This document shows positions 49,244 through 58,165 of a stretch of 64,000 nucleotides of DNA, piece after piece. The position numbers were made by a program, and so were the translations under genes. Positions within the stretch are counted from its first letter, which is position 1. Each line of letters starts with the position of its first letter. This DNA is from Nitrospiraceae bacterium (GTDB taxonomy: Bacteria > Nitrospirota > Nitrospiria > Nitrospirales > Nitrospiraceae): NCBI GenBank assembly GCA_019637075.1, contig JAHBWI010000003.1, positions 496,001 through 560,000 on the forward strand, given 5' to 3'. The notes beneath the pieces were generated by a model. It was not told the DNA's origin, did no database searches, and saw only the letters and a list, made by a program, of their open reading frames with translations.

Positions 49244-50419
49244 ATGATGCCGACCATGCTGATTCGCAGTCTGATCGTCACGGCACTGGCGCTGGCCGGA
49301 TGCGGCGAGCAGGCTCCGGAGCCGGCCGCGGTGCCGCCCAAGGCGGCATCGAAGCCGGCGACCACGGCGGTTCATCTGATCCAGCCGCCGCAGGCGGTGC
49401 GAGATCGGGTGCGGACCGAACCGGTGACGGTGCGCTCGCTCCCGGACCTTGTGACGGCGCCGGGGGAAGTTGCGTTGGATCTTCGTCAGGTCGCGAAGAT
49501 TACCTCGCGGATCGACGGGCAGATCGAACAGGTGCACGTGCAGTTGGGGGACCGGGTCAAGCCGGGACAACCCCTCGCCGCGATCGGCAGCCTGCAGCTC
49601 GATCAGTTGATCGAGGAATACCTGGTCGGCAAGGCGCAGGCCGACGTGGCCGAGAACAGCTTTCACCGGACCGAAAAACTCCGTGCCGACGACATCGTGC
49701 CGGAGCGAAAGTTGGTCGAGGACCGTGGCCGCTATCTGGAAACGAACGCCCGGTACCAGCATATCCGTGAAAAGCTGCTGCATATGGGGCTCTCGCAGGC
49801 CGAGTTGTCCCAATTGGAGCGGGGGCGGCATGACGAAAGCCACCGCTACATCCTGACCACTCCCATCGCCGGCACGGTGGTCGCGCAGAATGCGGTACGC
49901 GGGCAAGGGGTCGCACCGGGAAATGAACTGTTCGAAGTGGTGGATACCAGTCGTGTGTGGGTGTTTGCCAATTTGCCGATCGAACAAGCCAGGAAGTTCA
50001 AGGAAGGGGATGTGGGCACGATCGTGCCCAAAGGCGGAGACCCGGTCATGGCTCCCCTGGTCTATGTGGCGCCGGTGGCGGATGAGGTCACCCGCACCAT
50101 CCACGTAAAGTTTGATGTCACCAACCGCGAGCATGGCCTGAAGCCGCGGGAGTATGTGGATGTGCAATTGTCCGCCGCGGGGCCGCCGGTCACGGCCATC
50201 CCTGTGTCCGCGGTCACCATGGTCGGGGCGGTTAGGGGCGTGTTCGTGCAGCGCGACGGAGGATTCGTCTTCACACCGGTCGAAGTCGGCCGGGAAAGCG
50301 GGGGCTGGACGGAAGTTCGGAAGGGTGTGGCGCCCGAGACGCGGGTGGCCGTCGACGGCGTGTTCGATCTCAAGAACGTGTTGCTCAAGGAGCAGATCGG
50401 TTCGGGGGAGGGCGGCTGA
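49244..50419 (+). CDS. czcB: RND efflux periplasmic adaptor (CzcB/CusB family), lipoprotein-like
   Basis: 391 residues from ATG 49244, with AGGGAG upstream. The signal LIVTALALAGCGEQ has a lipobox cysteine, so it is probably a lipoprotein. The adaptor shows the lipoyl half-motifs (ITSRIDGQIEQVHVQLGDRVKPGQPLAAI and TTPIAGTVVAQNAVRGQGV), a coiled-coil hairpin between them, and a beta-barrel domain (VDTSRVWVFANLPIEQA). It couples the inner membrane pump to the outer membrane channel. The stop is one base from the start of the pump gene, so the two are tightly coupled. Confidence 0.9.
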   Translation: MMPTMLIRSLIVTALALAGCGEQAPEPAAVPPKAASKPATTAVHLIQPPQAVRDRVRTEPVTVRSLPDLVTAPGEVALDLRQVAKITSRIDGQIEQVHVQLGDRVKPGQPLAAIGSLQLDQLIEEYLVGKAQADVAENSFHRTEKLRADDIVPERKLVEDRGRYLETNARYQHIREKLLHMGLSQAELSQLERGRHDESHRYILTTPIAGTVVAQNAVRGQGVAPGNELFEVVDTSRVWVFANLPIEQARKFKEGDVGTIVPKGGDPVMAPLVYVAPVADEVTRTIHVKFDVTNREHGLKPREYVDVQLSAAGPPVTAIPVSAVTMVGAVRGVFVQRDGGFVFTPVEVGRESGGWTEVRKGVAPETRVAVDGVFDLKNVLLKEQIGSGEGG

Positions 50420-50420
50420 C

Positions 50421-53400
50421 GTGGAGCGGCTGTTTGTGCTTTCCCTTCGGTATCGCTTCTTTACGGTCGTGAGCCTGCTCCTGGTGATCGCGCTCGGCCT
50501 GTGGTCGCTTTCGCGCCTGGCCATCGATGCGATGCCGGATCTCACGCCGGTGCAGGTGCAGATCCTTACCAAGGCGCCCTCGCTCGGTCCGGTGGAAGTC
50601 GAGCAGTTCGTCACCTTTCCGATTGAAGCCTCACTGAGCGGATTGCCGGCCCTACGCGAGTTGCGATCGGTATCGCGCTATGGCCTGTCTGCCGTCACCT
50701 GTATTTTCGAGGATCGGACGGATGTCTACCGTGCGCGTCAACTCGTCACGGAACGCCTGGCACGAGCGACGGAACTGATCCCCGCCGAATATGGGCGGCC
50801 GATCGTGGGGCCGCTGACGACCGGACTCGGCGAGGTCTATCAATTCACCCTGCGCGGACCTGGGTATGGGCCGATGGCGCTTCGCACGATGCTGGAATGG
50901 GACATCGGCATGCGTCTGCGCGCAGTTCCCGGCGTGGTGGAAGTGAATATCTGGGGCGGCGAACCGCAGCAGTTTCAAGTGGTGGTGAATCCGGCGAAGC
51001 TCCTCGCGTTCAAGCTGTCACTGCGCCAGGTCTTCGACGCACTTGCGCGCAACAATGCCATCGCAGGAGGTGGGTACATCGAACGTCAACGCGAGCAGCT
51101 GCTCATCCGTGGCGAAGCGTTGGCCACGCAGGTGTCCGATCTCGCGCGCATTGTGGTAGCGCATGGGACAGGGGGCGTGCCGATTTACGTCTCGGATGTG
51201 GCCGAGGTGCGGGAGGGGGCTGGCCTGCGGCTCGGCGCGGCGACGTCGATGGGCGAAGGGGAAACGGTCATCGGCATGGTGCAGATGCTGGCGGGCGAAA
51301 ACGCCCGTGAGGTGGTCGAGCGCGTGAAGGCTCGGGTCAAGGAGATCGAGGCCACGTTGCCCCCCGGCGTCACGATCGAGCCCTATTACGACCGGACGCG
51401 TCTGGTCTCGACCGTGATGCGCACGGTGCGCAACAACTTGCTCGAGGGCGGGATGCTGGTCGTAGCCGTGCTGTTTCTTTTCCTGGGCGACCTCCGCGCC
51501 GGGATCGTCGTGGCGGCGGCCATTCCGCTGTCCATGCTCATTGCCTTCACCGGCATGATGCAGTTCGGGTTGTCGGGGAATCTGATGAGCTTGGGCGCCA
51601 TCGACTTCGGCTTGCTCGTCGACGGGTCGGTCGTGATGGTGGACAACATCCTTCGACGGCTGTCGAAGAAGGGCGTGCTGAGCCGGGAGGCGCGGTTGGC
51701 CGAGGTCTTGGCGGCGGGCCGGGAGGTTCTTCGGCCGATGACGCTCGCCGTCGGCATTATTATTTTGGTGTATGTGCCGATCCTGGCCCTGACCGGCATC
51801 GAAGGCAAGATGTTCCGGCCGATGGCGCTTACGGTCATCCTCGCCTTGGCTGCGTCGCTCGTGCTGTCGATCACCGTCATTCCGCTCCTTTCTTGGTGGT
51901 GGATCACCGTGCAGGGTGGGGAGGAGAACACCGCCCTGGTCCGTGTGGCGCGTCGAGTCTATGAGCCCTGTTTGGCTTGGGCCCTCGCCCGGCCACGGCT
52001 GGTGGTGCTCCCCGCCGTGGGGCTCTTCGCGGCAAGCCTGGGCCTGGCGGCCTGGCTTGGGATGGAGTTCGTGCCTCGGTTGGACGAAGGAGACATGGCC
52101 ATTCAGCTGTGGCGGTTGCCGAGTGTGTCGCTGACGGAATCGGTTCAAAATGCCTCCGATGTCGAGCGGGTATTGCGGCGCTTTCCCGAAGTCGTACAGG
52201 TGGTGACTCGCACGGGAAGTCCCGACGTGGCGACCGACGTCATGGGCGTGGAAATGTCGGATGTCTTCGTCATACTGAAGCCGCAGCGCGAGTGGACGAC
52301 GGCCAGGACACGCGATGACCTCATCGCCAAGATCAAGCCGGCTATTCTGGAGGCGGTGCCCGGCGTCGGATTGGGTTTCACGCAGCCCATCGAGATGCGG
52401 TTCAACGAGTTGATCGCCGGGACACGATCGGACCTTGCCGTCAAAATTTTCGGTCCGGATCTCGACGTGCTCAAACAGCAGGCAGAGGCCGTCGCGCGGG
52501 TCTTGGAGACCGTGCCCGGTGCCGCCGACGTGAAGGTGGAGCAGGTGGCGGGGCTTCCGCTCCTCCGGGTGACCATCGACCGTGAACAGATCGCGCGCTA
52601 TGGACTGACGGCCGACGAAGTATTGGCGTTGGTCCAAACGTCGCGGGTGGGGCGCGTCGTCGGCACCGTCATTCAAGGCTCGCGGCGGTTTGATTTGACG
52701 GTGCGGCTGATCGATCAAGCGTCGGCGGACCCTGCGGCACTCGGGGCCTTGCTGATTCCGACGGCACACGGGGAACTCGTTCCACTCTCGCGCGTGGCCA
52801 CGCTGCGCGTCGACACCGGTCCGGCGCAAATCAGCCGCGAACACGTGCAGCGGAGGATTGTGGTGGAAAATAACATCCGTGGACGCGATTTGGGGAGTTT
52901 CGTGAGGGAGGCGCAACAGGCCGTAGCGCGACAGGTGTCGTTGCCGCAAGGCTATGAGCTGATGTGGGGGGGGCAATTCCAGCATTTGGAAGAGGCCACG
53001 CGCCGGTTGGCCATTGTGGTGCCGATGACGATTCTATTGATCCTCGGCGTGCTGTCCGTGATCTTCGGCGTGATGCAGCCGGCCGCACTGATCTTTCTCA
53101 ATGTGCCGTTGGCCCTGTCCGGCGGGATCGTGGCGTTGTGGCTGCGTGGCTTGCCGATGAGCATCTCGGCCATCATCGGGTTCATCGCTCTGTTCGGGAT
53201 CGCCGTGCTGAACGGGGTGGTGATGGTCAGTCACATCCGGCAACTCGAAATGGAGGGACTCTCGATCGATGAAGCCGTGCGGCAGGGGGCGATGGATCGG
53301 CTGAGGCCGGTGCTCATGACGGCGCTGGTCGCGAGTCTCGGTTTTCTCCCTATGGCGGTGGCGACCAGCATGGGGGCGGAAGTCCAGCGTCCTCTGGCGA

Positions 53401-53522
53401 CGGTGGTCATCGGCGGCCTGTTCACCTCGACCATCCTGACGCTCTTGGTCATTCCAGCGTTGTACCGACGATTCGGCGGGATCCAGGTGGAGCCTGCGAC
53501 GGGGAAGCCAGCGGACCTGTAA
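50421..53522 (+). CDS. czcA: Heavy-metal efflux RND transporter (CzcA-like)
   Basis: 1033 residues from GTG 50421. It is a 12-TM RND pump with two large periplasmic loops. HME-family motifs are ERLFVLSLRYRFFTVVSLLL at the N-terminus, AIDAMPDLTPVQVQI, FGLLVDGSVVMVDNI with the family acidic residue, and GIAVLNGVVMVSHIRQ. The loop segment FTQPIEMRFNELIAGTRSDLAVKIFG is like CzcA/CnrA/NccA pumps (Zn, Co, Ni, Cd) and unlike CusA. The metal cannot be fixed from sequence. It is the last gene of the operon; 111 bp without a gene follow. Confidence 0.9.
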   Translation: MERLFVLSLRYRFFTVVSLLLVIALGLWSLSRLAIDAMPDLTPVQVQILTKAPSLGPVEVEQFVTFPIEASLSGLPALRELRSVSRYGLSAVTCIFEDRTDVYRARQLVTERLARATELIPAEYGRPIVGPLTTGLGEVYQFTLRGPGYGPMALRTMLEWDIGMRLRAVPGVVEVNIWGGEPQQFQVVVNPAKLLAFKLSLRQVFDALARNNAIAGGGYIERQREQLLIRGEALATQVSDLARIVVAHGTGGVPIYVSDVAEVREGAGLRLGAATSMGEGETVIGMVQMLAGENAREVVERVKARVKEIEATLPPGVTIEPYYDRTRLVSTVMRTVRNNLLEGGMLVVAVLFLFLGDLRAGIVVAAAIPLSMLIAFTGMMQFGLSGNLMSLGAIDFGLLVDGSVVMVDNILRRLSKKGVLSREARLAEVLAAGREVLRPMTLAVGIIILVYVPILALTGIEGKMFRPMALTVILALAASLVLSITVIPLLSWWWITVQGGEENTALVRVARRVYEPCLAWALARPRLVVLPAVGLFAASLGLAAWLGMEFVPRLDEGDMAIQLWRLPSVSLTESVQNASDVERVLRRFPEVVQVVTRTGSPDVATDVMGVEMSDVFVILKPQREWTTARTRDDLIAKIKPAILEAVPGVGLGFTQPIEMRFNELIAGTRSDLAVKIFGPDLDVLKQQAEAVARVLETVPGAADVKVEQVAGLPLLRVTIDREQIARYGLTADEVLALVQTSRVGRVVGTVIQGSRRFDLTVRLIDQASADPAALGALLIPTAHGELVPLSRVATLRVDTGPAQISREHVQRRIVVENNIRGRDLGSFVREAQQAVARQVSLPQGYELMWGGQFQHLEEATRRLAIVVPMTILLILGVLSVIFGVMQPAALIFLNVPLALSGGIVALWLRGLPMSISAIIGFIALFGIAVLNGVVMVSHIRQLEMEGLSIDEAVRQGAMDRLRPVLMTALVASLGFLPMAVATSMGAEVQRPLATVVIGGLFTSTILTLLVIPALYRRFGGIQVEPATGKPADL

Positions 53523-53633
53523 CCTCAGGCGGTCTCCGATATCGCGCGATACGCATCGAATCCGCCGTAGGAGGATCGACCGGGCGGACTAGTGTCGTCG
53601 ACTTCCGCTTCTGAACAGGCTTGCATGGTGGCG

Positions 53634-54260
53634 TCAGCGGTCGTAGTGGAAGGCGATGCCGAACATGAAGAGATTGGCGCGGTAGTCGGCGGTCACGTGG
53701 CTGCGGGTCCAGCTGAACTGGGCGAAGTTGTATTTGTATTCGACGAACGGAGCGATCTTGTCGGTGACGTAGTAGCGAATGCCGGTGAGCACGTTGAAAC
53801 TCGGCGCGAACGAGGCTTCAGGGCGGAAGGTGCCGCTCGAAATATTTCCGACGTTCAGCCCGATGCCCATACCCGCGTAAGGTTCCACCTTATATTGATA
53901 ACCGGTGACACGCACGAGAGCGTTGAAGGCCAGTGAATGAACCAGCAGGTCGGCGCCAGGAATTTTCCCCGATAGGGCCGGGTTGGTGGTGGTGGGGAGT
54001 GTCTGCTGCTTGATCCCCGGCGAGGACCGATACATGTCGAGTTCCAACCCAAACCAGTTATAGCCGCGATCGTTGAAGTAGTGACCGATTTTCCCGCCGA
54101 AATAGGGATTCTTTCCGAGCTCAAGGTTGCCGGAATCCGTGGTGTCCATGCTGGGCAGGTTGAGCCCCGTTCCCAGCGCCACGTAGTTTTCGGCGTTGGC
54201 GAGCGCTGGAAAACTCAAGAGAACCAGCAGAATCAGGACCGCGCAATACCCTCGAACCAT
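53634..54260 (-). CDS. Outer membrane beta-barrel protein, OmpW/OMP_b-brl-like
   Basis: 208 residues. It has a signal peptide of about 23 residues (AVLILLVLLSFPALANA). The mature part is an eight-strand-like barrel: YVALGTGLNLP, YFGGKIGHYFNDRGYNWFGLELDMY, YKVEPYAGMGIGLNVG, FNVLTGIRYYVTDKIAPFVEYKYNF, ending LFMFGIAFHYDR. It has an excellent ribosome-binding site (AAGGAGG) and its own promoter. It lies just downstream of the duplicated barrel protein on the same strand. Function is not known; small barrels of this class are structural or lipid-interacting proteins. Confidence 0.75.
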   Translation of the reverse strand: MVRGYCAVLILLVLLSFPALANAENYVALGTGLNLPSMDTTDSGNLELGKNPYFGGKIGHYFNDRGYNWFGLELDMYRSSPGIKQQTLPTTTNPALSGKIPGADLLVHSLAFNALVRVTGYQYKVEPYAGMGIGLNVGNISSGTFRPEASFAPSFNVLTGIRYYVTDKIAPFVEYKYNFAQFSWTRSHVTADYRANLFMFGIAFHYDR

Positions 54261-54314
54261 TGTGCCTCCTTATGAAATTCCCGCGGTTCGAAGCCGTCCG
54301 CGAGCTACGACGCT

Positions 54315-54343
54315 ACTCTAACGGGCTTGGCGTATGGTGGCAA
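54315..54343 (-). promoter_or_regulatory. Promoter of the small beta-barrel gene
   Basis: On the - strand TTGCCA (54343-54338), 17-bp spacer, TAGAGT (54320-54315). It gives a leader of about 50 nt that ends in a strong ribosome-binding site. Confidence 0.5.
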
Positions 54344-54357
54344 GAGAGAAGTGTGGA

Positions 54358-56619
54358 TCAGCACTGCGTCTCGTTGCGGTGAAGCAGCGTGGGACGCAGG
54401 CAGGAGCCCCGCCAGGACCGGTGGTCCCATGACCAGTTCAGCAGTGCATACTCCGTGTGTGTCAGCCGCTGGTCGATGATGCGGCCGAATCCGCCGATCC
54501 GCAGCGAGAAACCGGCAGGAAGATCCACGTCCTTGAGCATTCCAAACTCGGTAAAATTTCCGGCGAAGTAGGCGGGGTCACCGCGCTCGGTGTTGAATTG
54601 TTCGCCTCGCCATATGGTGACGTAGGGGCGCCAACCGGCCAGGTCTACGCCACCCGTCAATTGGTATCCTCTGCCGCGCGTGATCGGCAAGCTACCCGGT
54701 GTCGGTTCGTTCTGGCTGTTCAAATAGAGGGCCATCACGTCGATTTCGCGAAACCACGGGATCGAGGACCAGTGATCGCCGGGACGGAACGTAAATTGCG
54801 GTCCGAACGCCGTGAGGAAATTGTTGCCCGCAGGACGGTCGCGGGGCAGGCCCGGACCGAAGAAGGTGCGGGCTTCGGAGTATTGCGCGCCGCCGGAATG
54901 GGCCCAGTAGACTTGGCCGTTGAAGGCGAAATAGCCTGCCGCCACTCGTCCGGCATAGCCCACATCAAACCGTTCAGCCTTCTGGAAGGTTTCGATCTGG
55001 TTCCAATTGATGAAGAGATCCTGCTGGTAATGTTCGCGATCGACCAGCATTTGGAACCCCTGCTCGACGGGACGGCTGAAGAGCATGGCATCGTTAAACA
55101 ATGCATCGACGAAGGGATGGTTCCGGTGGATCGTGCCGGCCACCATGGTCGCGCCGGGCAGGAATGTATATTCGGCTGCGAGGATCGGTTGCGCGGTGTG
55201 AAAATGCTGAGTGTCCGCGACCGGCAGCCCGGCGAAGACACCGGCATCGAGCGTCAAGCCGGCTATCGGCATATAGCGCAGGACTGGGGCAAGATACTGT
55301 CCGGCGAAGGTCTGATTCGTGACGGCAAGCGGTCCGGCCTGGCGCAGTCCTGAGTACGCAATGTTGTAGACATACGTCAGCGAATCGAACAGGGCGCTGA
55401 AGCGGCGCTCACCGGCAGGGGATTGAGCCTCGACGAAGGGCTGCGACAATGACGCCCACACATCGCCGGCCAGGTCGGCATGGTTCGTATCCCAGTTCCA
55501 GTTGAAGACGAGATACTCCTGGTTCACCCATTTGAACGTGTCCCGGTTTAGATAGGTGTGGCCGTCTTCGGTAAAGAAGGCGCGGATACGTCGAGTTTGT
55601 GTGCCGAACTCGAGGGAGGCGCGGTTGGTCAACCAGAAGGTCTTGGACAGGCCGACTTCCGGGAAGTTGCTGCTACGGTATTCTGGGTCTCCCTGCAGGC
55701 TCAGGAAATTGCGACCCTTCCAGAACGAGATCCAGGGCCGCCATCCCTCAAGATCCACCCACGTCTGCAGCTCATACCCCCGTCCGCGAGTCGCCTCTGA
55801 GCCGTTGTCGGGTTGATTATAGGTCGTGAGGTAGGTGAAGCGGATTCCCGCCTGTTTCCACCAGGATAGGGCTGAGGCATAACAGGCCGGTTCCAACACC
55901 AACTCCGGTCCGGCCGCGATGACCACGTTATCCCTGGTGTCGAACGATCGGTCCAGTTTAAACAGGGCCTGCCCGTTCCTAACCCAATGGACTTGCCCAT
56001 TGAAGTGCAGCAGGCCGAAGCGCAATTGCCCGGCGTAGCCCACGTCATACCGGTTGGAGGCCGAGCCGCGGAAGGCCTGCTCCCAGTTGATGAAGAGGTC
56101 TTGCCGATAGTAGCGAGAATCAACTAGCATTTGAACCCCCTGCTCGATGGGACGCAGGAAGCGATTGCCGTTGTCGAAGACGGCGTCGTGGAAGTCCCGG
56201 TGCGGAGTGCGGATCGTCCCGGCGACGGCGGTGATCTGGTCGATCGGTTGATAGGTCAAGCGGACGATGGGCCGGACTTGAGACACTTCGGTGTCGTGTC
56301 CGAAGGGCATGTTGGCAAAGACCCCGAGCTCGGCTTCGAGATGGGGAAGCAACCGCCGATAGACGGTCGCGTTGACCAAATTGCCGATGAGCGTCGTATC
56401 GCGGCCGAGTCCGTTGGTGAAGGTGTTGTCCTCGAGGCCTTGTTTCTCGAGGTTGAGCATGAAGGTGCTGACGGAGAAGCGGGCGTCGAGGAGGTGGGGG
56501 CTCGGGTCCGGTTGAGAAACCTCTTGTGAAACCGCGGGTGCAGCAGTGGCAAGGGAGAGGATCGCCCCGAAGACTAAAACGAGTAACGAGTTATATGGCG
56601 ACTGTTTGGGCGGCAGCAC
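54358..56619 (-). CDS. Large outer membrane protein made of two tandem homologous halves, family not recognised
   Basis: 753 residues. An N-terminal signal peptide is visible (YNSLLVLVFGAILSLATAA). The rest consists of two halves that match over most of their length: residues about 45-385 and 405-733, offset 360-370. Matching pairs are EQGVQMLVDSRYYRQDLFINW (159) with EQGFQMLVDREHYQQDLFINW (519) and TRGRGYELQTWVDLEGWRPW (277) with TRGRGYQLTGGVDLAGWRPY (647). Alternating aromatic and polar strands indicate a beta-barrel. It starts with GTG 56619; an in-frame TGA lies five codons upstream, there is no ribosome-binding site, and the promoter predicts a nearly leaderless mRNA. Function unknown. 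Confidence 0.75.
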   Translation of the reverse strand: MLPPKQSPYNSLLVLVFGAILSLATAAPAVSQEVSQPDPSPHLLDARFSVSTFMLNLEKQGLEDNTFTNGLGRDTTLIGNLVNATVYRRLLPHLEAELGVFANMPFGHDTEVSQVRPIVRLTYQPIDQITAVAGTIRTPHRDFHDAVFDNGNRFLRPIEQGVQMLVDSRYYRQDLFINWEQAFRGSASNRYDVGYAGQLRFGLLHFNGQVHWVRNGQALFKLDRSFDTRDNVVIAAGPELVLEPACYASALSWWKQAGIRFTYLTTYNQPDNGSEATRGRGYELQTWVDLEGWRPWISFWKGRNFLSLQGDPEYRSSNFPEVGLSKTFWLTNRASLEFGTQTRRIRAFFTEDGHTYLNRDTFKWVNQEYLVFNWNWDTNHADLAGDVWASLSQPFVEAQSPAGERRFSALFDSLTYVYNIAYSGLRQAGPLAVTNQTFAGQYLAPVLRYMPIAGLTLDAGVFAGLPVADTQHFHTAQPILAAEYTFLPGATMVAGTIHRNHPFVDALFNDAMLFSRPVEQGFQMLVDREHYQQDLFINWNQIETFQKAERFDVGYAGRVAAGYFAFNGQVYWAHSGGAQYSEARTFFGPGLPRDRPAGNNFLTAFGPQFTFRPGDHWSSIPWFREIDVMALYLNSQNEPTPGSLPITRGRGYQLTGGVDLAGWRPYVTIWRGEQFNTERGDPAYFAGNFTEFGMLKDVDLPAGFSLRIGGFGRIIDQRLTHTEYALLNWSWDHRSWRGSCLRPTLLHRNETQC
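54421..56487 (-). repeat. Internal duplication in the large outer membrane protein
   Basis: Repeat 1 is encoded at about 55465-56487 (residues 45-385) and repeat 2 at about 54421-55407 (residues 405-733). The halves share conserved blocks in the same order but differ in many positions, indicating an old gene-internal duplication. Confidence 0.8.
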
Positions 56620-56630
56620 AATGGGAGCGG

Positions 56631-56660
56631 ATCATAAGAGGGAGTGGCGCGATCCGTCAA
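56631..56660 (-). promoter_or_regulatory. Promoter of the duplicated outer membrane protein gene
   Basis: On the - strand TTGACG (56660-56655), 18-bp spacer, TATGAT (56636-56631). The predicted start near 56624 leaves about 5 nt before the GTG start. Confidence 0.65.
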
Positions 56661-56737
56661 CGTGCCGAAATATCGGTGGGCATCGTTGGCATGAGTAAAG
56701 GTAGGCGCCTGGCGCCACTGGGTACCGCAGGTCGTAA

Positions 56738-58159
56738 GTGGTAGTGGAAAACCGGTCGGGGGGTACGTTGCCGGGGAATACCATATCTGGGGCAGAAGTC
56801 GACCCTGGGTTTGAACATGAACAGGTACGTCTGGGTACGACGCTGTCCGTGATCACCGTGGCCCAAATCCTGAGTGCGTTCGGAATACAGTGGTACACAA
56901 TTGCGCACCTTGGAGTAGGCATGGATGCGGATGCTTTGTATGCAGGGGCAACTTTGCCTCAAGCAGTAACGGTGTTGCTGATGGAACCGCTTGGATTCGT
57001 ACTCATTCCGTTTCTGTCATCCAAAGGAGAGTCTGAGCGGAACAGGCTTGCATGGCCGCTTGTATCCGGAATCGGGGTCTTGTCGGTCGTAGCTACGGTG
57101 GTCCTGATTTTTCTGGCTCCCCCGACGGTACGCATTCTGGCCCCAGGTCTCACTGAATTTGGCATGAATTTGACGGTGCAGTTGGCGCAGATTCAACTGC
57201 TCGGGGTTATCGGCGGTGCCTGCGGAACAGTGTTGGTTGCGCTGTCGCAAGCCAGGGGGCAGTTCGTATGGCCGGCCCTGTCGTTGGTGCTCGCTACCCT
57301 AGGGGGATGGGGAGCGCTGGTTGCGGGGCTTGATCACTGGGGGGTTCGATTCGCTGCATGGACGCAGGTTGGGATAACCACCTTCTCGGCCGTCATCCTA
57401 CTCCCCACCCTTGGACGACCGACCATGGCGGCGCTGCGAGAAATGCCTGCTGTGCTTTACAACGTAGGGGTGAAGATGCGGCCGCTTGTTATCAGCGTGT
57501 CATACAGCCGTTCGGGCTTTGTCGTGGACCGATTTCTGGCTTCGCTTCTCAGCCCCGGCAGTATCACGATCCTAGATTTTGTCTTGAGAATCCATTCAGC
57601 GATGAGCCGTGTCCTCAACCACGGCGTGGCAGCTCCTGTAATCCCGACCATGGCTCGGTTCGCAAATGAGGGGGCATGGAGTGCTTTCAATGCGCTGTGG
57701 CGACGAAGGGCTTGGTGGATGGGGTGTTTGAGTTGTGGCGCAAGTTTGCTGCTTGTTCTGACAGCGGTTGGCCTATACCAGACAAGCGTTCTGGAGTATT
57801 GGGGCATCTATGGAAAGGTAAATCCGAATGATTTCGTGAATATCTGGGGCGTTCTTGTGGGGTGTTCTGGTGTCCTCTGTGCGGCTGGGGTGAGTCACAT
57901 TTTTGTCAATGCGTTTTATGCCCAGGGCGATATGGCTCTCCCTGCGAAAATTGAGATTGGTACATACACCACTGGCTTAATCTTCAAGGCGTTTGGTCTT
58001 TGGTGGGGCGGCCTTGTGGGCATCGCAGCTGCGATCAGTGCGTATTACCTGCTGACTAGCGTCGTGTTGGGTGTGGTGCTCAATCGACGTGTCGGAAGGC
58101 AACTCTTAGTGGCGACCTCTGTGGGCGTCACTGGCTCCGTATTCGAGGTAAGACGGTAG
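56738..58159 (+). CDS. MurJ/MviN-like lipid-linked oligosaccharide flippase
   Basis: 473 residues with about 12-14 membrane segments. The overall pattern is that of MurJ/Wzx flippases: a first helix VTVAQILSAFGIQWYTIAHLG, then LYAGATLPQAVTVLLMEPLGFVLIPFLSS, and a polar helix SRSGFVVDRFLASLLSPGSITILDF. In this setting it probably moves a lipid-linked polysaccharide unit across the inner membrane. MurJ for peptidoglycan is usually elsewhere, so a polysaccharide role is favoured. It begins with GTG 56738 (GTG 56744 possible) and ends six bases before the amidotransferase gene, forming the first gene of the polysaccharide locus. Confidence 0.75.
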   Translation: MVVENRSGGTLPGNTISGAEVDPGFEHEQVRLGTTLSVITVAQILSAFGIQWYTIAHLGVGMDADALYAGATLPQAVTVLLMEPLGFVLIPFLSSKGESERNRLAWPLVSGIGVLSVVATVVLIFLAPPTVRILAPGLTEFGMNLTVQLAQIQLLGVIGGACGTVLVALSQARGQFVWPALSLVLATLGGWGALVAGLDHWGVRFAAWTQVGITTFSAVILLPTLGRPTMAALREMPAVLYNVGVKMRPLVISVSYSRSGFVVDRFLASLLSPGSITILDFVLRIHSAMSRVLNHGVAAPVIPTMARFANEGAWSAFNALWRRRAWWMGCLSCGASLLLVLTAVGLYQTSVLEYWGIYGKVNPNDFVNIWGVLVGCSGVLCAAGVSHIFVNAFYAQGDMALPAKIEIGTYTTGLIFKAFGLWWGGLVGIAAAISAYYLLTSVVLGVVLNRRVGRQLLVATSVGVTGSVFEVRR

Positions 58160-58165
58160 AATCAT

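Noticed and set aside
51018-52985. 655-codon open frame on the - strand opposite czcA
   Set aside because: Composition is His/Arg/Gln-rich and domain-free, and czcA is certain on the + strand.
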